Shown one piece after another: positions 8,332 through 17,583 of a DNA stretch of 64,000 bases. How positions within the stretch are numbered: the first letter of the stretch is position 1; the number at the start of each line of letters is the position of its first letter. Where the stretch lies: the NCBI RefSeq assembly GCF_000163295.1, contig NZ_GG700527.1, forward strand, positions 1,820,086-1,884,085, written 5' to 3'. This stretch comes from Anaerococcus vaginalis ATCC 51170 (lineage in GTDB: Bacteria > Bacillota > Clostridia > Tissierellales > Peptoniphilaceae). A program made the translations under genes and the position numbers. The notes beneath the pieces are model-generated. The model had not been told where the DNA came from. It saw only the letters and a program-made list of their open reading frames with translations, and made no database searches.

Positions 8332-8998
8332 AGTTGATATTATCAACTGCCTCGTTGTATTTTCTTATTGTTTTTTTGTGAAAAAACAAAGTTATAAATG
8401 CCAAAGGAAGTGTTATAAAATATTTAATTAACTCTGAAAATATTAGTATAGCTAAAAATGATAACAAGGAAGATCCTACGTCTCTTTTGTAGATTGTTTT
8501 TGTTTCGCCAAGCCAATTTGTGCTAGTGGATGATTTGTGATAGTTCATAAATTTGCTTGAAGCTTTTGCCATATTTACAGCTCCATAAGGATTGAAAAAT
8601 GATGAAAATCTTCCACCAACATATCTTTTATAATCTGCATACCACGAATAAGTGTAATTTGTTAATAAAAAATACGCTAAATAAATCATTCCTTTTAGAA
8701 AACTATAATCAAAGCTAATAAGAATAAAAATTGAAGAAATTATTATATATGAATTTATATAAAATGTTATTCCCATTTTTGGTGTGGAAAAATAAGATGG
8801 ATTTTTGTAGGGGTCAATAAATTTATCTTTAGACTTATTATCATAAGTAACATTTTGATTGGTAGTTTCTTCAATTGTTGGAGGTTTTACATATTCTGCT
8901 TCTCTTTTGGAAGGTGGTTTAATATATTCGTCATCATTATTAATAACTTTATTATTATCTTTTGATGGTGGTTTAATATATTGATTTTGATTAGCCAT
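8330..8998 (-). CDS. Membrane protein with YIKPPSK repeats
   Basis: A 222-residue protein I do not recognise. Residues 1-60 are hydrophilic and contain three copies of a short repeat (YIKPPSK, YIKPPSK, YVKPPT) spaced 15-25 residues apart. The rest has hydrophobic stretches around 78-112 and 175-205 separated by a polar segment with WYADYKRYVGGRFSSFF, so two to four membrane helices are likely. The gene starts 2 bp after the AAA+ gene ends and is its operon partner. The repeats look like short linear peptides that another protein could bind. The AAA+ neighbour is an obvious candidate, but that is inference. Confidence 0.7.
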   Translation of the reverse strand: MANQNQYIKPPSKDNNKVINNDDEYIKPPSKREAEYVKPPTIEETTNQNVTYDNKSKDKFIDPYKNPSYFSTPKMGITFYINSYIIISSIFILISFDYSFLKGMIYLAYFLLTNYTYSWYADYKRYVGGRFSSFFNPYGAVNMAKASSKFMNYHKSSTSTNWLGETKTIYKRDVGSSLLSFLAILIFSELIKYFITLPLAFITLFFHKKTIRKYNEAVDNIN

Positions 8999-9000
8999 TT

Positions 9001-11811
9001 TTACTCCTTAATTTGTTCCAAATCCTCTATTGTAATTGTGTTTACATCATCTTCATTTGTATTTGAAATTCTTTGGCTCATTATTCTGATTAATTTTTCA
9101 TTAAAATTTCTAATCCATCGTCCATTACTATGATCGTTTGATTTGTTATAATTATTTTCTACAACTTGATAGTAAAGTCCTTCATCAACCTTATATGCGA
9201 ATTTATCCAAGCTTGATAAGCCAATTTTTACAAGCTCATCTACAGTGTAGTCTTCAAAATAAAATTTGTTTGGAACTCTTGACTGAAGACCTGAATTTAA
9301 AGATAGAAATTCTTTCATTTCCTTGCTATATCCAGCAAATATTATTACTATGCTTTCTCTATAATCTTCCATAAATTTCAAGATTTCATCTATTGCTTCA
9401 TTTCCAAAATCATTATCAGATCCTTGTGAAAGGCTGTATGCTTCATCTATAAATAAAATTCCACCAAGTGCTGATTTTAAAACTGCTCTTGTCTTAATTG
9501 CAGTTTGACCTATATAACCTGCGACAAGATCTGATCTTGAAACTTCTATAAATTTATTTTCTTTTATAATAGATTTTTGATAGAGAAGATTACCTAAAAT
9601 TCTAGCAACGGTGGTTTTTCCTGTACCAGGATTTCCAAGAAATAAGGAATGCAAGGTGAAGTTTTGGATTTTTTGTCCTGAATCTCTTCTTTTTTTATTT
9701 AGCTCTGCCATAGAAATAAATTCATCAACTTGCCTTTTTACTTGATCTATTCCTATAAGATTTTGTAATTTATTATAAGCGTCCTCATCTTTTCCATCAT
9801 AGTTTTTGTATTTGCCAATATTAAATACCTGATCAATATCCTCATTTGTTAAAGTCGAAAGATCTGTTGATTCACTTTCGATAACTCTTGTCGCAAATAC
9901 TTTTAGTAGTTTTTCGTTAAAGTTTCTAATCCATCTAGCGTTAGATTTATCTATAGATTGCTCATAAGCAAATTTCACATTTTTTTCATAATAATTTCTA
10001 TCTTCTATTACATATTGCTTTTCAATTAAAATACTTTCTCCGATTTGAACAATCTCATCACTTGAGTAATCTTCAAAAACAAATTTATTGGCAACTCTAG
10101 AGTTTAGACCAGGATTTGTATCTAAAAATTCCTCCATTTCCTTAGTGTATCCAGCGAAAATTATCATAATTTCACTTCTGTGATCTTCCATATATTTAAG
10201 AATAGTATTTATAGCTTCTTGACCGAAATTCACAGAGGAATCTCCCTTATTTAAGGTGTAAGCCTCATCTATAAATAAAATTCCACCTTTTGCTTTTTCT
10301 AATAATTTATAAGTTTGTTCGGCAGTTTGACCGACATTAGATGAAATTAAATCAGATTCACTAGCTTCAATGAAAATAAACTCTTCCTTATTATATAAGG
10401 CTTTATATTCAAATAATATTTCGCCAATAAGCCTTGCTACAGTTGTTTTTCCAGTTCCAGGATTTCCAAGAAATACAGAATGGAGCGAATTTTCTTCAGG
10501 AAGAAAACCCATTTGGATTCTTTTATTATTAAATTCGACCATCCTAATCATTTTGTTTATTTCATTTTTTACAGAATTTAATCCAACTAACTTATTAAGC
10601 TTATCGTATGGCGAAAGCTCGTTTTCATTTGATGAAATATTTTCATCATCATCTATTTCGTCATATAAAAATTCTTCATCCAAATTATCATTTTCAATTA
10701 AGCCGACCTTGTAATAGGAATCATCAGACCTTTCTATTTTTATTGGAGAATTTTCATCATCATAATAATATTCGCCATTAATAGATAAATATTCAGTTAA
10801 TAAGGTAGAGCTACCATTAATTCTAATATTAGGGACAAAATATCTATTAAGAGAAATTTCGTAAGTTTTAAGTATGGAGTTATCTTGAACAAGCAAGTCA
10901 ATTTTTTCATTATTCTCTCCTTTTAAATTAAAGGAGTCTTCTACAATTGCAAGAGATTTTTGATTTATACAAAATATTTCATTAACAGTTAATTTTGAAA
11001 TAAAAGCTCTACTAGAATTAATATCCACAGATGAAACTATGTCATCATTAGAGATCAAATATGAGTTTTCATTTAAAAATAAGCAGCTAGGGTAATTTTT
11101 TTGTATAAATAAATTGTTATTTGAATTTATATTGGTGTTATAGATGTATAAACAAGGATATCTTTTTTGAGTATCTCCTCCGTTGACAGTGGAGTTATTA
11201 ATTTTTAAATCTGAATGTTTAGCATTTATTGCATTTGTGTAATATTTTTTTATACAGGACTTGTTAATACTTACATTAGAATAATCAAATGATAAAGAAA
11301 GACATAAGTCTGAATTGTTGATTTCTATATTAGAATTTTTTGCATATAATTTAGAATAAAAATCGCCCTTATCAAATGTACTTACATTTTCAAAATTTAA
11401 GCTTGAATTTTCAGAAACATAAACTTCTGGATATTTTTCTTGATTAGAATCTAATTTTATAAGATCAGTTCTATCTATTATTACTTTATTTAAAAAAACA
11501 GTGGAAGAATCTTTAATATTTAAAATATTATCAAATTTATTATTTGATTCTAACCACAAACTATTTATATTTACATTTGCTTTATTTTTTATGTTAAGTC
11601 TTCCAACAATTTTATTTGTATAATAATTTGTATTATCTTCAAAATTAACGTGACCTTCTAAGGTCAAATCTTTATCTATTTCAAAAAATCCATCTTCTAA
11701 AATTAGATGAAAATTTTCTTTTAATTCTAAAATATCGCCAGGACTACAAGCATAATAAGCTTGATAAAAATTCCAAGTATCGTTAGAATTGCCTATTAAA
11801 TATCTTGCCAT
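9001..11811 (-). CDS. Predicted beta-helix protein with tandem CbbX/SpoVK-type AAA+ domains
   Basis: A 936-residue protein. Residues 1 to about 350 are rich in Asn, Ser and Ile, with short repeats such as LNIKNKANVNINSLWL and LKINNSTVN that suggest a right-handed parallel beta-helix. An acidic linker (380-395) leads to two AAA+ domains of the CbbX/SpoVK/EccA group. The first has Walker A GNPGTGKTT (449-457) and Walker B ILFIDEAY (511-518). The second has Walker A at 726-734 and Walker B near 784-792. Both keep the VGQTA/IGQTA pore-loop region, AGY sensor and WIRNFNEKL arginine motif, so both look active. The ribosome binding site is AGGAGGAAC. No type VII secretion genes are nearby. Probably a remodelling ATPase; target unknown. 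Confidence 0.85.
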   Translation of the reverse strand: MARYLIGNSNDTWNFYQAYYACSPGDILELKENFHLILEDGFFEIDKDLTLEGHVNFEDNTNYYTNKIVGRLNIKNKANVNINSLWLESNNKFDNILNIKDSSTVFLNKVIIDRTDLIKLDSNQEKYPEVYVSENSSLNFENVSTFDKGDFYSKLYAKNSNIEINNSDLCLSLSFDYSNVSINKSCIKKYYTNAINAKHSDLKINNSTVNGGDTQKRYPCLYIYNTNINSNNNLFIQKNYPSCLFLNENSYLISNDDIVSSVDINSSRAFISKLTVNEIFCINQKSLAIVEDSFNLKGENNEKIDLLVQDNSILKTYEISLNRYFVPNIRINGSSTLLTEYLSINGEYYYDDENSPIKIERSDDSYYKVGLIENDNLDEEFLYDEIDDDENISSNENELSPYDKLNKLVGLNSVKNEINKMIRMVEFNNKRIQMGFLPEENSLHSVFLGNPGTGKTTVARLIGEILFEYKALYNKEEFIFIEASESDLISSNVGQTAEQTYKLLEKAKGGILFIDEAYTLNKGDSSVNFGQEAINTILKYMEDHRSEIMIIFAGYTKEMEEFLDTNPGLNSRVANKFVFEDYSSDEIVQIGESILIEKQYVIEDRNYYEKNVKFAYEQSIDKSNARWIRNFNEKLLKVFATRVIESESTDLSTLTNEDIDQVFNIGKYKNYDGKDEDAYNKLQNLIGIDQVKRQVDEFISMAELNKKRRDSGQKIQNFTLHSLFLGNPGTGKTTVARILGNLLYQKSIIKENKFIEVSRSDLVAGYIGQTAIKTRAVLKSALGGILFIDEAYSLSQGSDNDFGNEAIDEILKFMEDYRESIVIIFAGYSKEMKEFLSLNSGLQSRVPNKFYFEDYTVDELVKIGLSSLDKFAYKVDEGLYYQVVENNYNKSNDHSNGRWIRNFNEKLIRIMSQRISNTNEDDVNTITIEDLEQIKE

Positions 11812-11988
11812 TTGTTCCTCCTTAATTTTATTTAATTATATCATATTTAAAATATAAAAATATCAATTAGTAACAGGAAGTTATTCTTTAAAAAATAATT
11901 TATTTTCATTTAAAAGTAAATCCTTATAATTGATAATAAATCTTGAAAAAATTTATTTTTTATGCTAATATATAAGAAGTATTTGGGA

Positions 11989-12015
11989 GGGAGTGAGTTT
12001 TGCACTCCCTTTCGT
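11989..12015 (+). terminator. Terminator-like hairpin between divergent genes
   Basis: Stem GGGAGTG / CACTCCC with loop AGTTTTG, followed by TTTCGTTTTCG. It lies in the 304-bp gap between the divergent AAA+ and gltX genes, so there is no upstream gene on this strand to terminate. It could be an attenuator or the end of a very short transcript. The rest of the gap holds a TATAAT (12084-12089) before gltX and no T-box sequence. Confidence 0.5.
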
Positions 12016-12115
12016 TTTCGCTATTTTTAAAAAATGTGAAAAATTTCAAAAAAATATAAGTTTATAAATTAGTCGAGATATTATATAATAAAAGTGATAT
12101 TTTTAAGGAGGACTT

Positions 12116-13597
12116 ATGACAGAAACAAGAGTTAGATTTGCACCATCACCAACAGGTTACCTCCACATCGGTGGACTTAGAACAGCACTTTTTAATTACC
12201 TTTATGCAAGACATACTGGTGGAAAAATGCTTTTAAGAATTGAAGATACAGACAGAACCAGATTTGTTGAAGGAGCCTTGGAAAATTTATTGAAGACTTT
12301 AAAATGGTCAGGAATTGAAATTGACGAAGGTGTTATGCTTGACGAAAATGGAGAAATTACCGAAAAAGGAAATTGCGGTCCTTATATCCAATCTGATAGG
12401 GTTAAGGCTGGAATTTATGATAAATATATTGAAAAATTAATCGAAGAAGGCAAGGCTTATTATTGCTTCTGCTCAAAGGAAAGACTTGATAATTTAAGAG
12501 CAAGACAAAAAGCTGATGGTCTTACACCAAAATATGATGGACTTTGTCGTTCATTAACATTAGATGAAGCAAAAGAAAAAATTGCTAACGGAGAAAAATA
12601 TACTGTAAGATTAAAACTTCCAAAAGATACAGATATTTCTTTTGAAGATAGGATTAAGGGAAAAATTACTTTTAATACAAATGATATGGACGACCAAGTT
12701 TTGATAAAAGAAGACGGATATCCAACTTATCATTTTGCAGTTATTGTTGACGACCATGAAATGGGAATCACCCACGTTGTAAGAGGGGATGAATGGATTT
12801 CTTCAACTCCAAAACACGTGTTTTTATACCAAGCTTTTGGATGGGAAGCACCAGAATATATCCACCTTCCTACAGTTTTAAATAAAGATCACAAAAAATA
12901 TTCTAAGAGAAATGGAGATGGAATGGTTGAAGATTTCATCGAAAGAGGATATTTACCAGAAGGATTAATAAATTATTTGGCTCTTTTGGGATGGTCTCCT
13001 GATAGTGAAGAAGAAATTTTTACAATGAAAGAGCTTGCTGACCAATTTACTTTTGATAGGGTAAATAAAACCGGAGCAGTTTTTGATGTAAGAAAACTTG
13101 ATTGGGTTAACGGTCATTATGTAAGAGAAATGAGCGTTGAAGATTTGGCAAAAGCTATAAAACCATATTGTATTGAAGCAGGATTTTTTGGAGAAGATTA
13201 TCCAGAAGAAAAATTAAATCTTCTTGCAGCTACTTGGCAATCAGCAATTGATAAATTCACAGATATAAAAGATGAAGCCTATGTTTATTATGTAGATGAT
13301 AAAGATATGAAATGGACTGATGAAGCAGTTGAAGCCATAAAAACTGACGAAGCTAAAACTTTGTTTGATGCCTTTATTGGAAAGCTTGAAGAAGTTGATG
13401 AAGTTAGTCTAGATTTTGCAAAAACCATAATGAAATCAATCCAAAAAGAAACAGGAATAAAAGGAAAGAATTTATGGTTCCCTGTTAGGGCAGGACTTAC
13501 AGGAAATGTTCACGGACCAGAACTTGTAAATGCCTTTGTTATTATGGGCAAGGAAAAAATGATCGACAGATTAAACTACGTTAAGGAAAATTTTTAA
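12116..13597 (+). CDS. gltX: Glutamyl-tRNA synthetase
   Basis: A 493-residue class I aminoacyl-tRNA synthetase that charges tRNA-Glu, and in organisms without GlnRS also tRNA-Gln. The HIGH signature appears as PSPTGYLHIGGLRTALF near the N terminus and KMSKS as KYSKRNG near residue 263. The Glu-specific elements YCFCSKERL and RGDEWISSTPKH are present. The length is normal. The ribosome binding site is AAGGAGG. It is the first gene of a translation operon that continues with cysS, rlmB and the NYN gene, the same order as in Bacillus and Clostridium but without cysE. Confidence 0.97.
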   Translation: MTETRVRFAPSPTGYLHIGGLRTALFNYLYARHTGGKMLLRIEDTDRTRFVEGALENLLKTLKWSGIEIDEGVMLDENGEITEKGNCGPYIQSDRVKAGIYDKYIEKLIEEGKAYYCFCSKERLDNLRARQKADGLTPKYDGLCRSLTLDEAKEKIANGEKYTVRLKLPKDTDISFEDRIKGKITFNTNDMDDQVLIKEDGYPTYHFAVIVDDHEMGITHVVRGDEWISSTPKHVFLYQAFGWEAPEYIHLPTVLNKDHKKYSKRNGDGMVEDFIERGYLPEGLINYLALLGWSPDSEEEIFTMKELADQFTFDRVNKTGAVFDVRKLDWVNGHYVREMSVEDLAKAIKPYCIEAGFFGEDYPEEKLNLLAATWQSAIDKFTDIKDEAYVYYVDDKDMKWTDEAVEAIKTDEAKTLFDAFIGKLEEVDEVSLDFAKTIMKSIQKETGIKGKNLWFPVRAGLTGNVHGPELVNAFVIMGKEKMIDRLNYVKENF

Positions 13598-13598
13598 T

Positions 13599-15017
13599 AT
13601 GAAAATATATAATACATTCACAAGACAAAAAGAAGAGTTCAAGACAATTGATGAAAATAAGGTAAGAATGTATGTATGCGGCCCAACAGTTTATGATTAT
13701 ATGCACATAGGAAACGCCCGTCCTTTGGTAATTTTTGATACAATGAGAAGATATTTAAAATATCTAGGAAATGATGTAAAATATGTTGTAAATTTTACAG
13801 ACGTAGATGATAAAATTATAAATAAGGCCATTAAAGATAAGATATCAACTAAGGAAGTTACAGATAAGTATATAAAAGCTTATATGGAAGATGCAAAAGA
13901 TTTAAATCTTGACGAAGAGCATACAATCCATCCAAAAGCTACAGAAACTATGGATGATATTATAGAATTTGTAAAAGAATTGGTGGATAAGGATTGTGCT
14001 TATGAATCAAATGGAGATGTTTATTTTGATATTTCAAAAGCAAAAGACTATGGACATCTTTCAGGAAAAAACATTGAAGATTTAAGAGAAGGCGCATCAA
14101 ACAGATTAGATGATAAGGACAAGGGCAAAAAAAGAAATCCTATGGACTTTACCCTATGGAAAGCTACAAAAAAAGAAGGAGAAGTCTCTTGGGATTCTCC
14201 TTGGGGCAAGGGTAGACCGGGCTGGCATATAGAATGTTCAACCATGAGCAAAAAATTATTGGGAGAAACAATTGACCTTCACGCTGGTGGAGAAGATTTA
14301 CAATTTCCTCATCACGAAAATGAAATTGCCCAATCAGAAACAAGATCAGGCAAAAAATTTGCAAATTATTGGATGCACAACGGCATGATCCAAGTTGATG
14401 GAACAAAAATGAGCAAGTCTTTGGGAAATTTCTTTACCCTCCACGATATCAAAAAAGAATACGACCTTATGGTTGTAAGATTTTGGCTTTTGTCTGCAAG
14501 CTATAGACTTCCAATAAATTTCACAAGAGAAATAATAGAACAAGCAAAAAATTCCCTAGAAAGATTAAACAATGCCAAATTTAGGATGGATGATCTTTTG
14601 GAAAAAACTAGTGGAAATTTAAAAGACGAAGAAAAAGACCTAGTTAAAGAGCTTGATAATTTTGAAAATAATTTTAGAAAAGTTATGGATGATGACCTAA
14701 ACACTGCGGATGCACTAACAGTTTTATTTGAAATTTCAAAATTTGCTAACACCAAACTTGATGAAAATTCTTCAAAAGAATTCGTAGAAAAAACAAGAGA
14801 TTTATTTATAAAACTTGAAGATGTTCTTGGTATAGAAAACAGAAAAAAAACAGACGATTCTATTGATGAAGATTTAATAAATAAACTAATAGAAGAAAGA
14901 AAAGAAGCGAAAAAGGCAAAAGATTTTAAAAAGGCTGATGAAATTCGTGACAAACTTTCTGAAATGGGAATTTTAATCAAGGACACAAGAGAAGGAACCA
15001 AGTGGGAGCTTAAATAA
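13599..15017 (+). CDS. cysS: Cysteinyl-tRNA synthetase
   Basis: A 472-residue class I synthetase. CGPTVYDYMHIGNARP gives the first zinc ligand Cys and the HIGH motif (HIGN). WHIECS and the HAGGEDLQFPHHENE segment give the remaining zinc ligands. KMSKSLGN is the second signature. The C-terminal DALR region is normal. It starts 1 bp after gltX, and its TAA overlaps the ATG of rlmB (TAATG). In B. subtilis mrnC (Mini-III RNase) lies next; it is absent from this position here. Confidence 0.97.
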   Translation: MKIYNTFTRQKEEFKTIDENKVRMYVCGPTVYDYMHIGNARPLVIFDTMRRYLKYLGNDVKYVVNFTDVDDKIINKAIKDKISTKEVTDKYIKAYMEDAKDLNLDEEHTIHPKATETMDDIIEFVKELVDKDCAYESNGDVYFDISKAKDYGHLSGKNIEDLREGASNRLDDKDKGKKRNPMDFTLWKATKKEGEVSWDSPWGKGRPGWHIECSTMSKKLLGETIDLHAGGEDLQFPHHENEIAQSETRSGKKFANYWMHNGMIQVDGTKMSKSLGNFFTLHDIKKEYDLMVVRFWLLSASYRLPINFTREIIEQAKNSLERLNNAKFRMDDLLEKTSGNLKDEEKDLVKELDNFENNFRKVMDDDLNTADALTVLFEISKFANTKLDENSSKEFVEKTRDLFIKLEDVLGIENRKKTDDSIDEDLINKLIEERKEAKKAKDFKKADEIRDKLSEMGILIKDTREGTKWELK

Positions 15018-15730
15018 TGGCAAGTATATATGGAAGAAAATCTGTACTTGAAACCATTGATGCAGGAGAAAATATAAAAAAAGCTCATATTTTAAATAAT
15101 AAAGGCAAAAATCACAAGCTAATTGATAAGATTATAAATAAATTAGAAGATGAAAATGTGCCAATATTTTATGAGGATAAGGATTATTTTTCAAAAATTT
15201 CTGGCAACCACCAAGGTGTTGAAATTGAAGTAGAAGATTACAAATACAAGGACCTTGATGATTTGAAAGATAAAAAAAGACTAATGATTCTAGACCAAAT
15301 AGAAGATCCCCACAATCTTGGTGCAATAATTAGAAGTGCAGAAGCCTTTGGTTTTGATGGAATAATTATTTCAGAAAGAAGATCTGCAAAAGTAAATTCA
15401 ACAGTTTACAAAACAAGTGCCGGAGCAATCAACAATATTGATATAGCCATGGTTAAAAATATAAATAGGGCCATAAAAGAAATAAAAAAAGAAAATTTTT
15501 GGGTTTATGGACTAGCTGGAGAAGCAGAAGGGGACATTACCCAAACAGATCTTACAGGAAAAATTGCCCTAGTTGTTGGCAATGAAGGAAAGGGACTTTC
15601 AAGACTTGTAAGAGAAAATTGCGATGGACTAATAAAAATACCTATGCTTGGCAAAATAAATTCATTAAACGCATCGGTAGCAAGTGCAATCGCAATCTAT
15701 GAAAGTCTAAGACAAAATGGCTTTAACTAA
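15017..15730 (+). CDS. rlmB: TrmH-family 23S rRNA 2'-O-methyltransferase
   Basis: A 237-residue SPOUT methyltransferase. The N-terminal substrate-binding domain starts with IYGRKSVLETIDAG. The C-terminal SpoU domain has motif 1 (LDQIEDPHNLGAIIRSAEAFG), motif 2 (VVGNEGKGLSRLVRENCD) and motif 3 (IPMLGKINSLNASVASAIAIYE), with the trefoil-knot SAM site. It matches RlmB, which methylates G2251 (E. coli numbering) in 23S rRNA. It overlaps cysS by 1 bp and the next gene by 14 bp. Confidence 0.92.
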   Translation: MASIYGRKSVLETIDAGENIKKAHILNNKGKNHKLIDKIINKLEDENVPIFYEDKDYFSKISGNHQGVEIEVEDYKYKDLDDLKDKKRLMILDQIEDPHNLGAIIRSAEAFGFDGIIISERRSAKVNSTVYKTSAGAINNIDIAMVKNINRAIKEIKKENFWVYGLAGEAEGDITQTDLTGKIALVVGNEGKGLSRLVRENCDGLIKIPMLGKINSLNASVASAIAIYESLRQNGFN

Positions 15731-16241
15731 AAAAAATATAACCTATGTTGATGGCTATAACATAATAAATTCTTGGCCTGAATTAATTCGTATAAAAGAA
15801 AATTCCCTAGAGCTTGCTCGTGAAAAATTAATAGACGAGATGGCAGAATACGCATCCCTTTCAAACGAAAAACTTGTCGTAGTTTTTGATGCCTACAATT
15901 CAGATGGAGAAAAAGAAAATATATTTGAAAAACTTGGCATAAAAATAGTCTATACCAAAAAATTTCAAACGGCAGACACCTACATTGAAAAAATGACAAA
16001 CAAATATGCACGTCGTCACAATGTAAAAGTTGTAACCGACGATGGGCAAATTCAATCACTTGCTTTCGAAAGAGGAGCAAGCAGGATTACTGCCCTTGAG
16101 CTTAGGAATGATCTTTTAAATAAAAGGGTAAAAATAAAAAGAAATCAAAAAAAAGATTTTTCAAATAATTTCAAGCAATTTCCCTTATCAGAAGATGTAA
16201 TAAAAAAACTTGATGATATAAAAAAAGACTTGGAAAAATAA
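15717..16241 (+). CDS. NYN-domain ribonuclease, YacP/Rae1 family
   Basis: A 174-residue PIN-like NYN protein. VDGYNIINSWPEL holds the first catalytic Asp, VVFDAYN the second, and VVTDDGQIQSLAFERGASRI the third acidic cluster. In B. subtilis the family member Rae1 (YacP) is a ribosome-associated endonuclease that cuts mRNA in the A site, and gene order here is the same (after rlmB). It overlaps rlmB by 14 bp, which implies translational coupling. Confidence 0.88.
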   Translation: MALTKKNITYVDGYNIINSWPELIRIKENSLELAREKLIDEMAEYASLSNEKLVVVFDAYNSDGEKENIFEKLGIKIVYTKKFQTADTYIEKMTNKYARRHNVKVVTDDGQIQSLAFERGASRITALELRNDLLNKRVKIKRNQKKDFSNNFKQFPLSEDVIKKLDDIKKDLEK

Positions 16242-16330
16242 ATGGTAAAGGTAGATAAATTCAATTTATAAAAATTCAAATCATTTTTATAAGAACTTGA
16301 CTGCTTAGGCAGATCAATTATGGTGGTTAT

Positions 16331-17332
16331 ATGGATAAAATAGATTTTAATGACGAAGAAGTCTTTGAAAAATTTAAAGATTTTTTCGATGAAGATGATA
16401 TTGATGAAAAACAAGCCCAAAAAATTTATAAGGGCTTAACAGAAGATGAAAAAGAAGAATTTGAACAGTTTTTGGAAGATGAAGAACTGGAAATAGAAGA
16501 GGAAGAAGATAGAAAAAAAATAAAAAATTCTATCGTTGCAAGGCAAAGATCCGACATAATTAGGCTTTCTGATTTAACAAATGAACAAATTGTAGAGCAA
16601 TTCCAAGAAGGAAATCAAAATGCCCTAGGAGCCTTAGTAGATAAAAACCAAGGTTTAGTCAGAAGCAGAGCATCATATTTTTATCGCTCACATGGAAACG
16701 ACCTTGAGCTTGAAGATTTAGTCCAATCAGGCATGCTTGGAATGATAAGAGCTGCAGAAAAATTTGACCTTACTTTGGGATACAAATTTACAACCTACGC
16801 CTACAAATGGATAGATAAGGCAATAAGAAAAGCAATCAACAAAGAAGGTCACACAATAAGAATACCAGCTGGAAAATATTTAAAATTAAACAAATTAAAA
16901 CAAATATTAAAAGCAAATCCAGAAGCAAGCGAAGAGGAATTATACAAAATTTTAAAACAAGAAGGAATCGACAAAAAACAAGCCGACGATTTATTTTTGA
17001 TAAATAGAAATCAAGTAAATTCAACAAGCTTAAATATAAATTTAGATTCAGAAGATTCAACAGGCGATGAGCTGATGGATATGGTAGGAGACGATTCAAT
17101 CCCAGTAGACGATCAAATCCTAAAAAAAGATATGGAAGATTTTCTAATGAAAGCTTTGGATCAATTATCAGATAGAGAAAAACAAATAATAATTTATAGA
17201 TACGGTTTGGATAACGAAAAACCAAAAACCCTAGAAGAAATAGGAACGATATATAATCTATCCAGAGAAAGAATAAGACAAATAGAAAACCAAGCCCTAG
17301 GAAAACTAAAACAATACAGCGACCAGGATTGA
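16331..17332 (+). CDS. Sigma-70 family RNA polymerase sigma factor (RpoD-like paralog)
   Basis: A 333-residue sigma factor. Residues 1-65 are strongly acidic. Region 2 spans about 105-180 (LEDLVQSGMLGMIRAAEKFD, then GYKFTTYAYKWIDKAIRKAI and TIRIP). Region 3 has the EASEEELYKIL helix. Region 4 (about 270-325) carries the RpoD-type signature RYGLDNEKPKTLEEIG with SRERIRQIE. It is shorter than a primary sigma, and dnaG, the usual rpoD neighbour, is absent, so this is probably an alternative sigma. It occupies the slot held by sigH in Bacillus and Clostridium, yet region 4 is not SigH-like. The ribosome binding site is weak (GGTGG). A family 2 repeat begins at its stop codon. Confidence 0.88.
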   Translation: MDKIDFNDEEVFEKFKDFFDEDDIDEKQAQKIYKGLTEDEKEEFEQFLEDEELEIEEEEDRKKIKNSIVARQRSDIIRLSDLTNEQIVEQFQEGNQNALGALVDKNQGLVRSRASYFYRSHGNDLELEDLVQSGMLGMIRAAEKFDLTLGYKFTTYAYKWIDKAIRKAINKEGHTIRIPAGKYLKLNKLKQILKANPEASEEELYKILKQEGIDKKQADDLFLINRNQVNSTSLNINLDSEDSTGDELMDMVGDDSIPVDDQILKKDMEDFLMKALDQLSDREKQIIIYRYGLDNEKPKTLEEIGTIYNLSRERIRQIENQALGKLKQYSDQD

Positions 17333-17384
17333 TAATCAGCTTAAAAATGTGCCAGTGGCACATTTTTAATGATTATCCCGCGGA
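17331..17384 (+). repeat. Family 2 hairpin repeat, copy 2
   Basis: Core GTGCCAGTGGCAC flanked by TTAAAAAT and ATTTTTAA, then GATTATCCCGCGGACTATAA. It starts within the sigma factor stop codon. Copy 3 follows about 75 bp later. Confidence 0.8.
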
Positions 17385-17456
17385 CTATAACTAAGGATTA
17401 AATTTCGAAAAATAAAATATAATGCTAATTTATTAAAAAATGAATGATAAATTAGC

Positions 17457-17510
17457 GTGTAAATTAGCTTAAAAACGTGCCAGTGTGCACGTTTTTAATA
17501 TTTATCCCAC
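17457..17510 (+). repeat. Family 2 hairpin repeat, copy 3
   Basis: TTAGCTTAAAAACGTGCC, AGTG, then TGCACGTTTTTAATATTTATCCC. The core has diverged from copy 2 but is compensated: the stem AAAAACGTGC / GCACGTTTTT remains intact, so base pairing looks conserved rather than sequence. Between copies 2 and 3 there is also an inverted repeat GCTAATTTA / TAAATTAGC (about 17423-17455). Confidence 0.78.
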
Positions 17511-17583
17511 AAAGCTGGAAAAAATTCCAAAAAATAAAATTAACTTATAATTAGAAATAAAAAATTTTAATATTAAAAAATTA

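Noticed and set aside
11812..12115. T-box or other tRNA-sensing leader before gltX
   Set aside because: I looked for the AGGGTGGnACCGCG block and a specifier stem and found neither.
14501..15088. Long minus-strand reading frame of about 195 codons opposite cysS and rlmB
   Set aside because: It is Ser/Phe/Leu-rich, as expected from the complement of Lys/Glu-rich coding sequence, has no ribosome binding site and lies fully opposite two certain genes.
17331..17510. CRISPR array suggested by nearby hairpin repeats
   Set aside because: Only two diverged copies, no constant repeat length or spacers, and no cas genes.
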